Of a stretch of DNA of 64,000 bases, positions 22,279 to 31,924 are shown one piece after another. The translations under genes were made by a program, and so were the position numbers. Each line of letters begins with the position of its first letter. The stretch's first letter is position 1. The notes under the pieces are model-generated. The model was not told the DNA's origin and ran no database searches. It worked only from the letters and a program-made list of their open reading frames with translations. Source of the DNA: Laccaria trichodermophora (taxonomy: Eukaryota > Basidiomycota > Agaricomycetes > Agaricales > Hydnangiaceae); NCBI GenBank assembly GCA_018417955.1, contig JACTVC010000021.1, positions 248,001 through 312,000 on the forward strand, in the 5' to 3' direction.

Positions 22279-22557
22279 TTAGCAAATGACAAAGCCTGGA
22301 CAAGACCTTGTGTTAGATCTCGTGGAATGACTCAATATCCTTCTTTTTGTCAAAATTCTTCGTCCCCTCGGTTTTGAGTATGTCGAGCACGGAATCAGCA
22401 GCACTCCAAGCGCAGTATGCACAGAGGAAAGAATAATTTCGTAAACTGCGCATGTTTCCCCGGTCTGTGGACGATACGTGACACCTTCATGATCAACATC
22501 TTGTGTCGCCTCAACGACCGATGACACCATGGGGAACGACAATCTCGAGACAAGCAT
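22279..22557 (-). pseudogene. BRR2: BRR2-like (U5 snRNP helicase) gene fragment
   Basis: Minus strand, upstream to downstream: SSVVEATQDVDHEGVTYRPQ, then ETCAVYEIILSSVHTALG. After a small deletion and frame change it reads SAADSVLDILKTEG, then NFDKKKDIES. This matches the order of the N-terminal region of BRR2/SNRNP200, where a (Y)xPxTxETRxxYE..LSF...ALGD segment is followed by AADxVLxxLK and a DKKKEIE-like stretch. The intact gene encodes a splicing helicase of over 2,000 residues; here only about 80 codons remain, without helicase motifs. The assignment is from memory of the family. It appears to be cargo of the 14.9 kb element. Confidence 0.55.
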
Positions 22558-23528
22558 TTCCCTGTATTATGGGGGCATTGTCAGCAACGAAACAATAGGA
22601 GGACAGATAATACTCACAGAAAGGGTTGAGAGATGCTTTAGGGAAGCATTTAATCAGTACACATCGCAAAGATTGCTGCACAAAGACCACGAGGACAGGA
22701 CAAACCCTAGGAGGCCTTGTATTTACAGCAGCAGAATGAGTACATCCTCTTCTTAGTAATCCTCGCCTACCCTCCTTTTGGCTTCGATCCAGGTTCAGCC
22801 CTTGCATCAGCATCTTTGACTCTCCAGCGCGCTTCTTCATCACTATCCGCACATCATGTTGCATGTGTAGAGTGTGTAGAGTGGTGTGCTAGAAGGCATC
22901 CTCACCCTGGTAACACAAACAAGTGTTAGAGTCAGGAGAAGAGGAGAAAAGGAAGGTACACACACACAGGTAAATGTAGCCAAGCCATTGAACGGTTTCA
23001 TCACAGTTCCAGAGGGTCCCAAGCACAATCTCAGTGTTGAGGTTGTCTGCCAGCTTCTAGACAAATTGGGCCTCTGCTGGGATCCTCCGCCTGGATTTTG
23101 TCTTTTAGTTGGTCAGTAAACCATAGAGACGATTTCGGAGAAAATGTTTGGTCACCTTGGTCTTCGCTCTGGTCATCGTTGCATGAGGCAATGTTAACAC
23201 GAACTGTACACGCACTCCACGGCAGAGCCATTCCTCCTAGTATTTGCGTATCTGCAAGAGAAGCACGTTGACTCCGATACAATAAAAACACAATGCAAAG
23301 GTAGGCTTGACCCCAATCTTAAGACGGACAAATTAGAGTGCATCCTATATGGAAGTGGACCCAATAGAATTGGATGGAAAGGGCTTCGAATGTTCGCGTT
23401 ATGATGAGTTCACCAATTTCAGGAGGAGCTAAAGAACTTTGAGTAATACGGCTAGAAAGGAGGTTGGCAAAACATACCAGATCGAAGTAACCATGCCAAG
23501 GCTAGCGACACTACAGCTTCGTCACAGT

Positions 23529-23714
23529 TCATGTGTACCATGATTTCTCACAACACCTCAAGAGCAGTCCCAGAACCCTTTCCAGGCTGACGAAGCGCTT
23601 CCAACAAAGTGGGTATCGTCTTCGTGAGTCTGGTGATGTAGATTTTGCTCTAAGTATAGGCATGATTTCGTTGAGGATAAGTTCACCAAACTTGCAACAC
23701 AATTCTGATACCAT
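23529..23714 (-). pseudogene. GCN1: GCN1-like (HEAT-repeat translation regulator) fragment
   Basis: Minus strand: SELCCKFGELILNEIMPILR followed by KSTSPDSR. After a frame change it reads TIPTLLEALRQPGKGSGTAL. These match two neighbouring HEAT-repeat segments of GCN1 (the ELxRKxGEKIL.EIIPIL motif and the IPTLLEALRQPG motif). Several repeats that should lie between them are missing. A stop follows near 23545. It is a short captured or duplicated piece of a large host gene, without any chance of function. Homology was recognised by eye. Confidence 0.5.
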
Positions 23715-24239
23715 TCTTGCAGCTGTCTAAATCACAGTCAGAGCCATTCGAATCGAGTGCCGAATGTAGCAGGCAAGAAGACGATGCAGCCTTGTCCTCA
23801 ATAGTGGCCTTGGTCATTGGTGGCCTTAATTTTCGTCCTGGTCGTTGTTGCGTACAAAAAAATAGAAGATGTAGCCAGTGTCATGTACAGCAAATGTACA
23901 GAGTTCGCCAAGCAGCAGGTCCAGTCATTGTGGATTGGCTTTGGAAATAAACACAACCAAATAATACTTACCGACCTTGTTCCAAACCAAACACGAAACA
24001 CCATAGGCGCTCTGTGGCAGAGCTGTTCTTCTGATCGTCTCAGGAGAGTTTTTGCAATGCCAATCTATGACTGGTAATTGTTAACCTGGCTGCTACATCA
24101 TATATGTTGCCCTCTAACTTCTAAGTCATCAGGTAAACTATAAGGTTGCTCTTTATTATCCCTCATGAGGCTAGCAATTACCCTGCGTCACTTGACATTC
24201 AACCTGCCACTACACGCGTTGACAAGACTCTTACCAAGG

Positions 24240-25369
24240 ATCTAGAAAAGTCCTCCATCTCATCGTTGAGGATCAGGATAGGTGTCAGTATAGGTGTCAT
24301 TAAATAGGTGTATGTCGTTAGAGTACCATAGTTAGCATTGATAACAACAATTATTATCATAGTTAGCATTGATGATGATGTCATAAATTAGCATTCTTAA
24401 TAATTATCTATAGCTTACTATTATCCAGTTAGCATTGATAACTATGTTATACATAGCTTACTATGCAATAGTTATCACTAACACTTTCCATTATCAATAA
24501 TTATCCACACTTGGATACTGACAGGTAATGAAGCTGGTCTTGACCCTGCCACCCCTTTCTCTAACTTTTACCAGAGGTACTGAATTTTACTATAATACCC
24601 AAGCCAACAGCTGCATTCTTTTTTTGAGAAATTCAAAATTTACCCCCATGTAATAATAATTTTTTCTTTCTCAATGTGTTTCCTGGGTAAATGCCAAGTA
24701 TATTTTTTTTTTATCATTCACTATACTTTCACATGGCTACACCAGGCTTATCATAAATGGTACTGCCTAGAAAATACTGTATTCATTTCGAAGGAAATGG
24801 AAGCATTACATCTTAAATGTGACCAAAATATCTCTTTCATGTGCCACTGGGGCAAATTTGAAGAATATTTTATATGTAATCAGAGTATGACCATTACTTC
24901 AATGTTGCTCTGATGATAAATTTCTCCAGCATGTGCATGACACCCACATCTTGCCTGCATGATGGGTACATTTTTTCTGTGGCTTTTCAATTTGCCCCCT
25001 GATTACATCAGATGCATTTCATTTGATATGTCATATACATGTGCCCAGAAGTCCCATGTTAATTGCATTTGTGTGTGCATATTTACTTTAGCATGGTGAT
25101 ACATCAAGCATGTGACCAGAATGCGCCTATTGGGCACATTGTGGTCACATAATAAATGAACAAATCAGCCACATATTATAGCCCATTTTAATGGGCATAT
25201 CTCTTCTGTGGCTAGGAATTCCATGATATTTGCATTTTGGAGCTTACTTGAATTAAATTTCAAATGTGCATGGTAGGCATATGGGAAGAATATGGGAGAG
25301 CATTAATGCCTCCAATCAACATTTGCTTACTCATGTGCCTATTGGCCAAATAGCCGGTTCTCCCCTGTG
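24240..25369 (-). repeat. Right inverted arm of the 14.9 kb element
   Basis: The reverse complement of 10424-12247 without the Tc1-type insertion. The uninterrupted target (AATGGTACTGCC, near 24757) proves that insertion. The arm ends with CACAGGGG... complemented, then TAA. Inner AT-rich repeats match 20272-20560. The inner edge is approximate. Confidence 0.8.
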
Positions 25370-25550
25370 TAAAAGAAGACCCAGACGCGACTGGGAAGCG
25401 CGACGCGATCTGTACCTTTCAACAGGCAGATGGGGGAGTCACCTCGTACTTCTGGGGGTTGGCGTGTGTGCTGATGTATTGAAGGTGCTTGTGAGGAGGT
25501 TGACTGGGGTTGGGATTTCGAGCTGGTTGAAGAGGAGGAGCAGGAGGTAG
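25370..25550 (+). pseudogene. Gene C copy 2, 3' part
   Basis: Continuation of the C copy interrupted at 10423. It reads DWEARRDLYLSTGRWGS, then the hydrophobic HLVLLGVGVCADVLKVLV, then RRLTGVGISSWLKRRSRR and TAG at 25548. This is the clearest version of the C-terminal membrane segment and basic tail. The gene is split and cannot be expressed as one product. Confidence 0.6.
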
Positions 25551-25960
25551 TGTTGCTTGCTGCTTGAATGGTTGATTTTGGGCCTCTGGGAGATGCCTTG
25601 AACAGGTTCATGACATATATGATCTTTATGACATTTTCACAATCTCTTTTTCACTGACACTGACGAATAATTGAATAAATGAACGTGCGCATATGTGAGA
25701 GTTTTGCGTTTTGTTCGTGTACATATATCTCTGATATATGTAGTTACTTATACCTTATATGTTGATTCACTTCAGTCTCTGAAGCTTCAGCGCTCAGCTT
25801 CAACAGTCGGCAGCTGCAAGTTGCGATAGCTGCTTCATTTTTCATAATCAGTGGGTCCTCGTTTCTTATGGTTCATATCAACATATCTACGGGTATTGGT
25901 ACATCGACCCCTTCTGAGCCTAAATCCTGACATATCCCATTCCGAAAGCATACACACTCT
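25551..25960. other. Convergent spacer C2/A4
   Basis: AT-rich 3' spacer alike to 6316-6656 and 31500-31920. No gene is seen. Confidence 0.35.
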
Positions 25961-27760
25961 CCGACGTTCACCAATCAAATAAAAACAACATAAACTAGCA
26001 AAACAGTGGATACCCAATACTCTGACACAGGGAGGATCGGACCACTCACCCGTTTCCACATCTGCCAAAGAAAATCAACAACCACCTAGTAACTCAAAGG
26101 CAAATTGGAGACTCACAGCCTTTTTCACCCTTGGAATTAATCACCATGTATGCTGGATGAGATTCTGTTCCAACAAAGTGTCAATAAACTGGTGACAAAG
26201 TGGAAAAGGAAAGAAATATGCTTGCTAGCAAGACTCAACACAGAGGCAACAACTCCATCTGTGGAAACGATTTCATCTTTGTGTGTCATCGATAGCCAGT
26301 TGGGACCGCATCCACTTCCTTTGTAGTCTGCGGTGGGATGCGATAGAACGAGGATCGGATTGTCTCAGGAACTGTTACTCACCGGCAGCACAAGTTACCC
26401 GAGCGCGTTTAGTGAATTTTGAATCTGGTCCATCTGAAAAAGCGCGGTTTATTGCTGCAGTGTCTAGTGGATATTCACTGAGAACTTTACCTGGTGTAAG
26501 TTTAGCCTGTTGGTCAGCTGCTGTATTGGCAGTTGCATTGACAAGAGCTACGTGATCGCCTTCATCGCTCCCCAGATAAGCGTCATCTTGAAAGGATATG
26601 ACATCAGTGTCGCTCATGGCAGCATCACTAATCATGTCCTCAAAGAGTTCCATGTCCTTATAGAGTGCATGACCCGGTGTTACCAGGCCTTCAATTTTGG
26701 CGATGCATGCTTTCAAAGATCCAATGGTGTGAGGGGGAGCGATGAAGAGGGTGTTGATGCATCCTAACAAAGTATCACTTTCGTCAAAAGACGTCTTTGC
26801 CTTTTTATCTCCTTTTCCCCCTGATAAGTACACACGGTAGTATACTGTAAAGCTAATGAGTGCACTATATGAGTAAGAAACATCAACAGGACTTGCCGTA
26901 ACGGATATCGATATCATCAGAGCGTTCCGGCAGTTTCTCCAGTGACTGCAAAACCTCTTGTGACCTCTTCTCCGACTCGACAACCAACATGATCGGATCT
27001 TGTTCGGTCAGGCCTTGTGAAGCATTCACTCTGAACTTCTCGCATAGCTGAAGCCAAGAGGGAAGGAGGAGGCAAGAATGGGTGGATCTGGGATCAACAC
27101 CCATGAGTGAGGAATGAGCAGTTACAAGATACTCAGCTGGCCCAACATGATTATGCATACTGTAGGAAGTACAGTTATACAAAGCACTACATGTAGTGCA
27201 AGAGGATGGCAAGACTGCTGACAAGGTGGTGGTTCAAGACAAAAGATCAATCTATTATGTAAGATATCCAAATCTAGCTATATACCACTGTTTGACTATG
27301 GCCTCTGGGCATTCCCTTCCAATCCTATATCACAGGCCTGGCCCAGAAGGAGCATACAAAGAGAGGCGGGCAGCATCTTCTTTGGGTGCTGGGCTTGAGA
27401 GCGGTGTGAAGAGAAGTGCCTTGTCGGGCTCCAAAAGGTCCTCCAGTCCGCACAGGGACAGCTTGATAGACGCGACGGGCAAAAGACTTTGTTGGGATGC
27501 GGCCGATGAAATGGTCGTTGTTGTAGATGGGGCGATTTGATTCGAATGCACCAAGTTTGGTGTATAGGTGGTAATATACTACATCAGTAAATTAGGCCAT
27601 TCACTGAGCTAGTAGTAAAGCTTTTGGGATAGGGTGCACCATAGCTGGGACCTGTCCTTTTAGTTGACTTTCCTTTTTTCGCAGTTGAATCCGGAGCCCC
27701 TTTGCCGTCTGAAGAGGGAGTAGGACTGGACGTATGATCATGAACAGGCAGAGTAGACAT
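25961..27760 (-). pseudogene. Gene A copy 4, interrupted by a solo LTR
   Basis: ATG at 27760 begins the leader MSTLPVHDHTSSPTPSSDG. Module 1 is broken after 'DPIMLVVES/LTEQ' by the LTR at 27016-27334, and module 2 (26400-26860) reads YYRVYL, LGCINTLFIAPPHT, AKIEGLVTPGHALYKD, SDTDVISFQDD. The inter-module intron has the GC donor. 3' exons near 26090-26300 and 25980-26070 (VETGEWSDPP) match A3's final exon. Module 1 also lacks the strand between RIPTK and VASIKLSL, so it was damaged in more than one way. Confidence 0.6.
27016..27334. mobile_element. Solo LTR, 5-bp TSD GGCCT
   Basis: A 319-bp insertion starting TGTGA and ending TCACA, that is TG...CA with 5-bp inverted tips. GGCCT lies immediately on both sides (27011-27015, 27335-27339). 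The flanks rejoin the module 1 coding sequence of A4. The 5-bp duplication and TG/CA ends are diagnostic of an LTR left by recombination between LTRs. No internal retroelement sequence remains. Orientation unknown. Confidence 0.85.
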
Positions 27761-27789
27761 AGCTGCTTCCCAGAACCTATTGAAATGTT

Positions 27790-28920
27790 ATCAAGATAGA
27801 CATTTGAAGGAAAGAGTTACCAGAGATGCCTTCATCGACGCATCATTCACCCATCCAGGAGGCATTGGCGCTTAGCGCTTATGCATCATGCATCAACCGT
27901 CAGAGCACATAGGATGTTCGCAAGTTGAACAGAGAGCTCTGCCCTCCACTCCATCCAGTGTATGCACTGGCCTCTCAAACTCTCAACTTCCCCATTGCCT
28001 GGACGGAGCGCAAGCTCATGAGATTCCACGATCAGTTCTAACATTGCGCCGGCAAGAAGAGATGGTTTTTGAGGAGGGTGGAAGTCGCAGAGAAAGTGCA
28101 GGTCACAAAGGTGACGTCCATGCATTCATAATCTCTCCGACCAACAAAGAATTATACATTGGCCCAAATCACCCTCGTCCTTGCAAGGATGTGCTTACTC
28201 TCTGGTACTGAGGTCGCCGAATTCGCTTTCAAGACCACATCACATTCAGTGAATTCGATCTTACAGCCATATCCGAGTGCGATTAAGTTGGCCTCTAAGT
28301 TACTTTGCCTCTACTCCACTTTATATCTGACTACTACTTCTGTCCTTCGAGTCTTCCAATAAACAACTTGAAGGTGCTGTCTCCCAAACATACCGCCTAA
28401 AGAAGTCCACAACGAAAAAGTGTCATGACGGCGAATTTTCTCAATTTAACCAACTGTCTACCCCTCCCCCGTCCGAATTTCTCCTTGTCCATTCCCTTGT
28501 AATGAAAATTTTGACTTTAAAGGACCCTATGTGCGTATCTAACATTATGCTCGCACTCTCATCTCTCACGAATGCTTAGGCATTGATGAGATTCAGCCGA
28601 GTCTTCTTGTTGTGGGAGGATGGCATTAGCTCATCTTCAGGGAGGGGCTCTTTAGAGATGGTCACTCAACTCAATACTCTTGTGCCCGATGTTTAGCTCA
28701 TCCCTTGTCAACGGATTGTTGGGGAAGGCAAAGACCGGCCTTTTGACAAGCACTTTGATTGCCTTCGTTAACTTGCAAGTCATGGTGTGTTTGATGCCAA
28801 CCAAGTCCTGTTTATCCCCATAACCCTATCGGTGCCATTTCAGATAAAGCCTACGATAAACTCGAAGTCACAGACTCAAATGTCGCTTTGCAAATGAGTT
28901 CCCCTTCACCATACTCCAAG
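27790..28920 (+). pseudogene. Gene B copy 3
   Basis: Shares with B1 and B6 the 5' segment, a possible start MTANFLNLTN at 28428, and the intron-like GTGCGTATCTAAC...CTTAG. Later pieces match B6: LNTLVPDV, then LIPCQRIVGEGKDRPFDKHF. Frames shift repeatedly and stops occur. The 3' part passes into the acidic/Ser-rich lead of C3. No domain recognised. Confidence 0.4.
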
Positions 28921-28989
28921 CAGTCCCGTTTTTCATAAAGTCGACACGAAAGGCAATAAATCAAACGAGAGGGAAAAAAAGACACAGGA

Positions 28990-29636
28990 GACAGGCAGAA
29001 AGTGGGCTTGTGGAGACCGACCTCGTGGTGGGCAATGAGCATCAGCATTAGGGTCAGGAGATGTCGACAATCCTTCAGCCCTGGATCTGGACATATACTC
29101 CACTCTCACTCCCACACACCAGAACAAACCTCTCATTCAACAGAACATGACCTCACCGTAGACCAATGTGAGCACGGACTGGCGGCTAGACAGGAGAGGG
29201 TTGAGGGAATGGAGGAGAGGGTTCGGGAGGAGGGCTGTTGAGTATCATGAGGTGAGGAGGCCGTGAGGCGACGTGAAGAGGCGGTTGGGCGAAGTGAGGA
29301 GGCGGTTGGGCGATGTGAGGAGGCGGTTGGGCGATGTGAGGAGGCGGTTGGGCAGAGGGAGAAAGAGGTGGAGGAAAGGGAGAGGGCGGTTGAGTGGAGG
29401 GAGGTACAATGAGGGAGGGAAGAGAAGGTTGCGGAACTTGTGCAAGCAGTTGATGAGCGGGAACGGGTACCTGATCAGAGAGGATCTGAGCTTGAACAAC
29501 GTTCCAAGCAGGTTATGTAAAGAAGAAATGGAAACACATTCAGCTCAACTTGCTGGTCTCAATGCGTCCACATCGTCAAATTCATAGCCCATTACCTTCT
29601 TCGGTCTGTTGTCTTCGTGTATTAGGCAATAAGACG
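28990..29636 (+). pseudogene. Gene C copy 3, 5' part with perfect heptads
   Basis: N-terminal MGLWRPTSWWAMSISIRV at 29002, then SFSPGSGHILHSHSHTPEQ, HDLTVDQCEHGLAARQER and MEERVREE. A frame change follows into the coil: EEAVRRREEAVGRSEEAVGR and so on, KEVEERERAVEWREV, a TGA, then EEKVAELVQAVDERERV. The core is an exact seven-residue repeat (EEAVGRx). The gene is cut at 29636 by a hAT-like element and resumes at 31216. Frame changes and the stop mark it as a pseudogene, but the coil frame is the best guide to the ancestral protein. Confidence 0.55.
29257..29355 (+). repeat. 21-bp tandem repeat encoding EEAVGR-type heptads
   Basis: Four to five copies of GAGGAGGCGGTTGGGCGATG (plus one base), each unit coding one seven-residue turn pair of a coiled coil. 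Related but fewer units occur in C0 and C1. The repeat length equals one heptad, so copy-number change lengthens the coil without a frameshift. Confidence 0.8.
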
Positions 29637-31215
29637 TAGTGATGGCTTGGCCTGAAAGCCACGGCTATGGCCCGGCTTTGGGTGGCTCAGGCTTGACCAT
29701 ACTCAAGCCTGAGCTTTTTGCAAGGCTTCAGGCTGGCTCAGGCCCAGCCCAGGCTCAAGCCATGGCTCATGGGCTAAAGTCAAAAAACATGTACAAACAA
29801 TTGCCGTTCACAAACTTATCGTCAATTATTGTAGTTCTTATGCTCATGAGCATGAAGTTGCAAGTATTTCTTTACCATGTGCTCAAGCCCCCTCCTTGGT
29901 CATAGGCCTCACATCTTCATTTACACTACACACCTTACCAGCAAACGACAATTTGATGACAAAATTTTCAACAAAACCACAAGTACGCCCAAGAGGCCTC
30001 AGATTCGCCAATCCAGCACGTTGACTCCCACAGGTGGGGGGGGGAGGTACAGCCACCACCGGTTACCCGGCTAGAAGCTTCCCCGAAGCATGTCCTCCAT
30101 TGCCTTTGATATAAATTGTATTCTGATGTGATGAACGAGGGCCTGCACTGCTGTACCAAACTTTTGTGTAATGATACTATATAGCACCAATATAGCATAG
30201 TATGATACACTTTGCCCCTTTCATTGGAAAAGAAGAGAAAACACATCTGATCCTCTCCAACCATACCACACACCCGCAACCTAACTTTATGGCCTCAAGC
30301 ATTGCAGCCACGAATAAAGATACAAATTCAATATTTGCTTTGAGAAACCTCGTGTTTCGAGCCCAGCTACACAAGACTGATTCCGAGTTGATTCCGAGCC
30401 TATTGCTAGACACATTGTCAAAGTACACAAACATACTTACCTCCCTCCCATTCAAAAACGAGCATGTTCTGTTGAAACAAATCACATTCCATTAACGATA
30501 GTAGAATAGTGGTAGAAGATTGGACTGAGTGTCGACCTGCGTCACTGACTTGCATTTGCTGTTGCCGAAGCTCGGAAATAGCCGCTGTCAATGTCCCGTG
30601 ACAGATCTGACGTCCAGCATCGCTGGATCTGACACCTCTTGAGTACGCCTCCATGTCGAATGCTGCACCCTCCCCTATCTCTGCCAAATTCTCTACTCAT
30701 CACGTTAGGATGATCGGGAATGTCGAGGTTGAGGCATACCATCCCGAAATGTCGTACAAGGTATTTGCATGGAACAAAAACAAGGTCGTTCCCTTTGGTT
30801 CTGCCTTCACCAAGCCATCATGAGTACGTTTCTGTCTATTCCCCTCATGTTATTTCCTCGTCAAACCTACCCTCTGCAGGGAAGATCACCCCGTCCAAGC
30901 CTAGTTTCGATCTCAATGCAGCTATCTCAGCTGCGGAATCCTCGTTTGGTGGGAAGCACAACGGCCATCCCGCTTCAGTCAAATATGTCGCACTTACGGA
31001 TGGTTCAGCAGCCCTAGCTCATGTCATTCAGATTCAGAGTGACGAGGATGATAGCTGGCTTGAGGCCATGGCTCAGGCCATGGCTCAAGGCTTCGTGCAT
31101 CATGAGCCTGAGCTTTGGGCTTTGCTGGGCCTTGATGACGGCCCAAGAAGGCCCGGCTTTGGGACGGCTGGCCCTGGCTGGCTTACGGCTTTGGGCCGGG
31201 CCTGGCACATCACTA
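29637..31215. mobile_element. hAT-like element with captured gene fragment (Pack-type), TSD ATAAGACG
   Basis: Begins TAGTGATGGC and ends GCACATCACTA, with ATAAGACG directly repeated at 29629-29636 and 31216-31223. Subterminal DNA on both sides is rich in GGCTT/AAGCC and GGCC words (29640-29790; 31060-31210). The centre, about 29,900-31,060, has ordinary base composition and includes a fungalysin-like exon pair (30723-31057) plus unassigned host-like DNA. No transposase is seen, so it is a non-autonomous gene-capturing element inserted in gene C. Confidence 0.8.
30723..31057 (+). pseudogene. Fungalysin (M36 metalloprotease) propeptide fragment
   Basis: The first exon reads VEVEAYHPEMSYKVFAWN, then KNKVVPFGSAFTKPS. 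An intron of about 58 nt ends CTCTGCAG, and the next exon reads KITPSKPSFDLNAAISAAES, then HPASVKYVALTDGSAALAHV and IQIQSDEDDSW. This corresponds to the FTP/PepSY propeptide of secreted fungalysins (…NNKVVAFGSSF.KP…, …LDAAI..AE…, …DGSAALAHVIQIQ…). The splice donor seems to have lost its GT (now GAGTACG after CCATCAT). The catalytic HEXXH domain and signal peptide are absent. The fragment ends where the hAT subterminal repeats begin. Confidence 0.8.
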
Positions 31216-31499
31216 ATAAGACGTCTTCCATCCTCTTTCTCTCTTCTAACCCAAGTTCTTCTTCCCCCAACCCAAGTTCTTCTTCCTCCTCCAACCAAAT
31301 TTCTCCACTTACCGCCCCCTCAAAGAGGACACAGACGCGACTGGGACGCGCGACGCGACCTGTACCTCTCGACGGGCGGACGGGGGTGTCACCTCGTGCT
31401 CGTGGGCATTAGCGTGTGTGCTGTTGTCTTGAAGGTGCTTGTGAGGAGGTTGACTGGGGTTGGGATTTGGAGTTGATTGAAGAGGAGGAGCAGGACTTG
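31216..31499 (+). pseudogene. Gene C copy 3, 3' part
   Basis: Linker with repeated 'CCCAAGTTCTTC' and then RDWDARRDLYLSTGGRGC, the hydrophobic HLVLVGISVCAVVLKV and RRLTGVGIWS, followed by TGA at 31474 where other copies have TGG (Trp). The next codons still read LKRRSR. The interruption is thus a single G-to-A type change before the basic tail. Confidence 0.55.
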
Positions 31500-31924
31500 A
31501 AGTGTCGGTTAGGTTTACGACTCTTATGATCCTTACGACTTTTTTACGATCTCTTTTCGACTGACAGAAATTAAATGGGTAAATGAACGCGCGCGTATGC
31601 GAGATTTTTGGGTTTTGTTCGTGTATATTATCATCTCCGATCTAGTTACTTACCTAGTATACCTTATGTATATCGCTTAAATTCAATATTCGAGCAGGAG
31701 TGAACTTTTGAAAGCTTCAATCGTCGGCATTGCAAGTTGCGCGACGCCGTTTTTCATGATCAGTGATACTAGTATGAACAGATCTATACCGGTACGTCGA
31801 CCTCTTCTGAGCCTGATTGTAAGTCCTGTCTATTCCGAAATCATCATGATACACACTCTCCAATAAAGTACACCAATCAATCAAAAGCAATACATTCTAG
31901 CAAAACAATTGATATCAAATACTC
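31500..31924. other. Convergent spacer C3/A5
   Basis: AT-rich spacer homologous to other C/A spacers. No gene is seen. Confidence 0.35.

Larger units (their letters stand above)
20561..24239. other. Decayed, internally duplicated cargo region
   Basis: This region between the arms consists of diverged duplicated segments: 20766-20990 repeats at 21880-22085, 21295-21440 resembles 22565-22690, 21225-21310 resembles 23400-23500, and 23160-23230 resembles 23860-23930. Splice-like donors and acceptors (GTGAGT...ACAG, TTTCGCAG) on the minus strand suggest decayed exons. Two segments are recognisable as host genes (BRR2-like and GCN1-like, listed separately). I cannot assign the rest. CpG content is higher than in the arms. 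Confidence 0.5.
10424..25369. mobile_element. 14.9 kb composite element with long inverted arms, TSD TAA
   Basis: The left end begins CACAGGGGAGAACCGGC at 10424 and the right end is its exact reverse complement, finishing at 25369. TAA is present immediately outside both ends (10421-10423 and 25370-25372). The outer arms stay about 95% or more alike over several hundred bases. The insertion sits within a copy of gene C, whose two halves are collinear with uninterrupted C copies. A 3-bp duplication with a CACAG terminus is compatible with a CACTA/EnSpm-like element; PIF/Harbinger elements also make 3-bp TWA duplications. I found no transposase, so superfamily is uncertain. The interior carries later insertions (Tc1-type, Helitrons, a three-level nest) and decayed host-like gene fragments. 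Confidence 0.75.

Noticed and set aside
10424..25369. Starship or Maverick/Polinton as the identity of the large element
   Set aside because: No captain tyrosine recombinase, DNA polymerase B, integrase or packaging gene was seen, and the 3-bp TAA duplication fits neither well.
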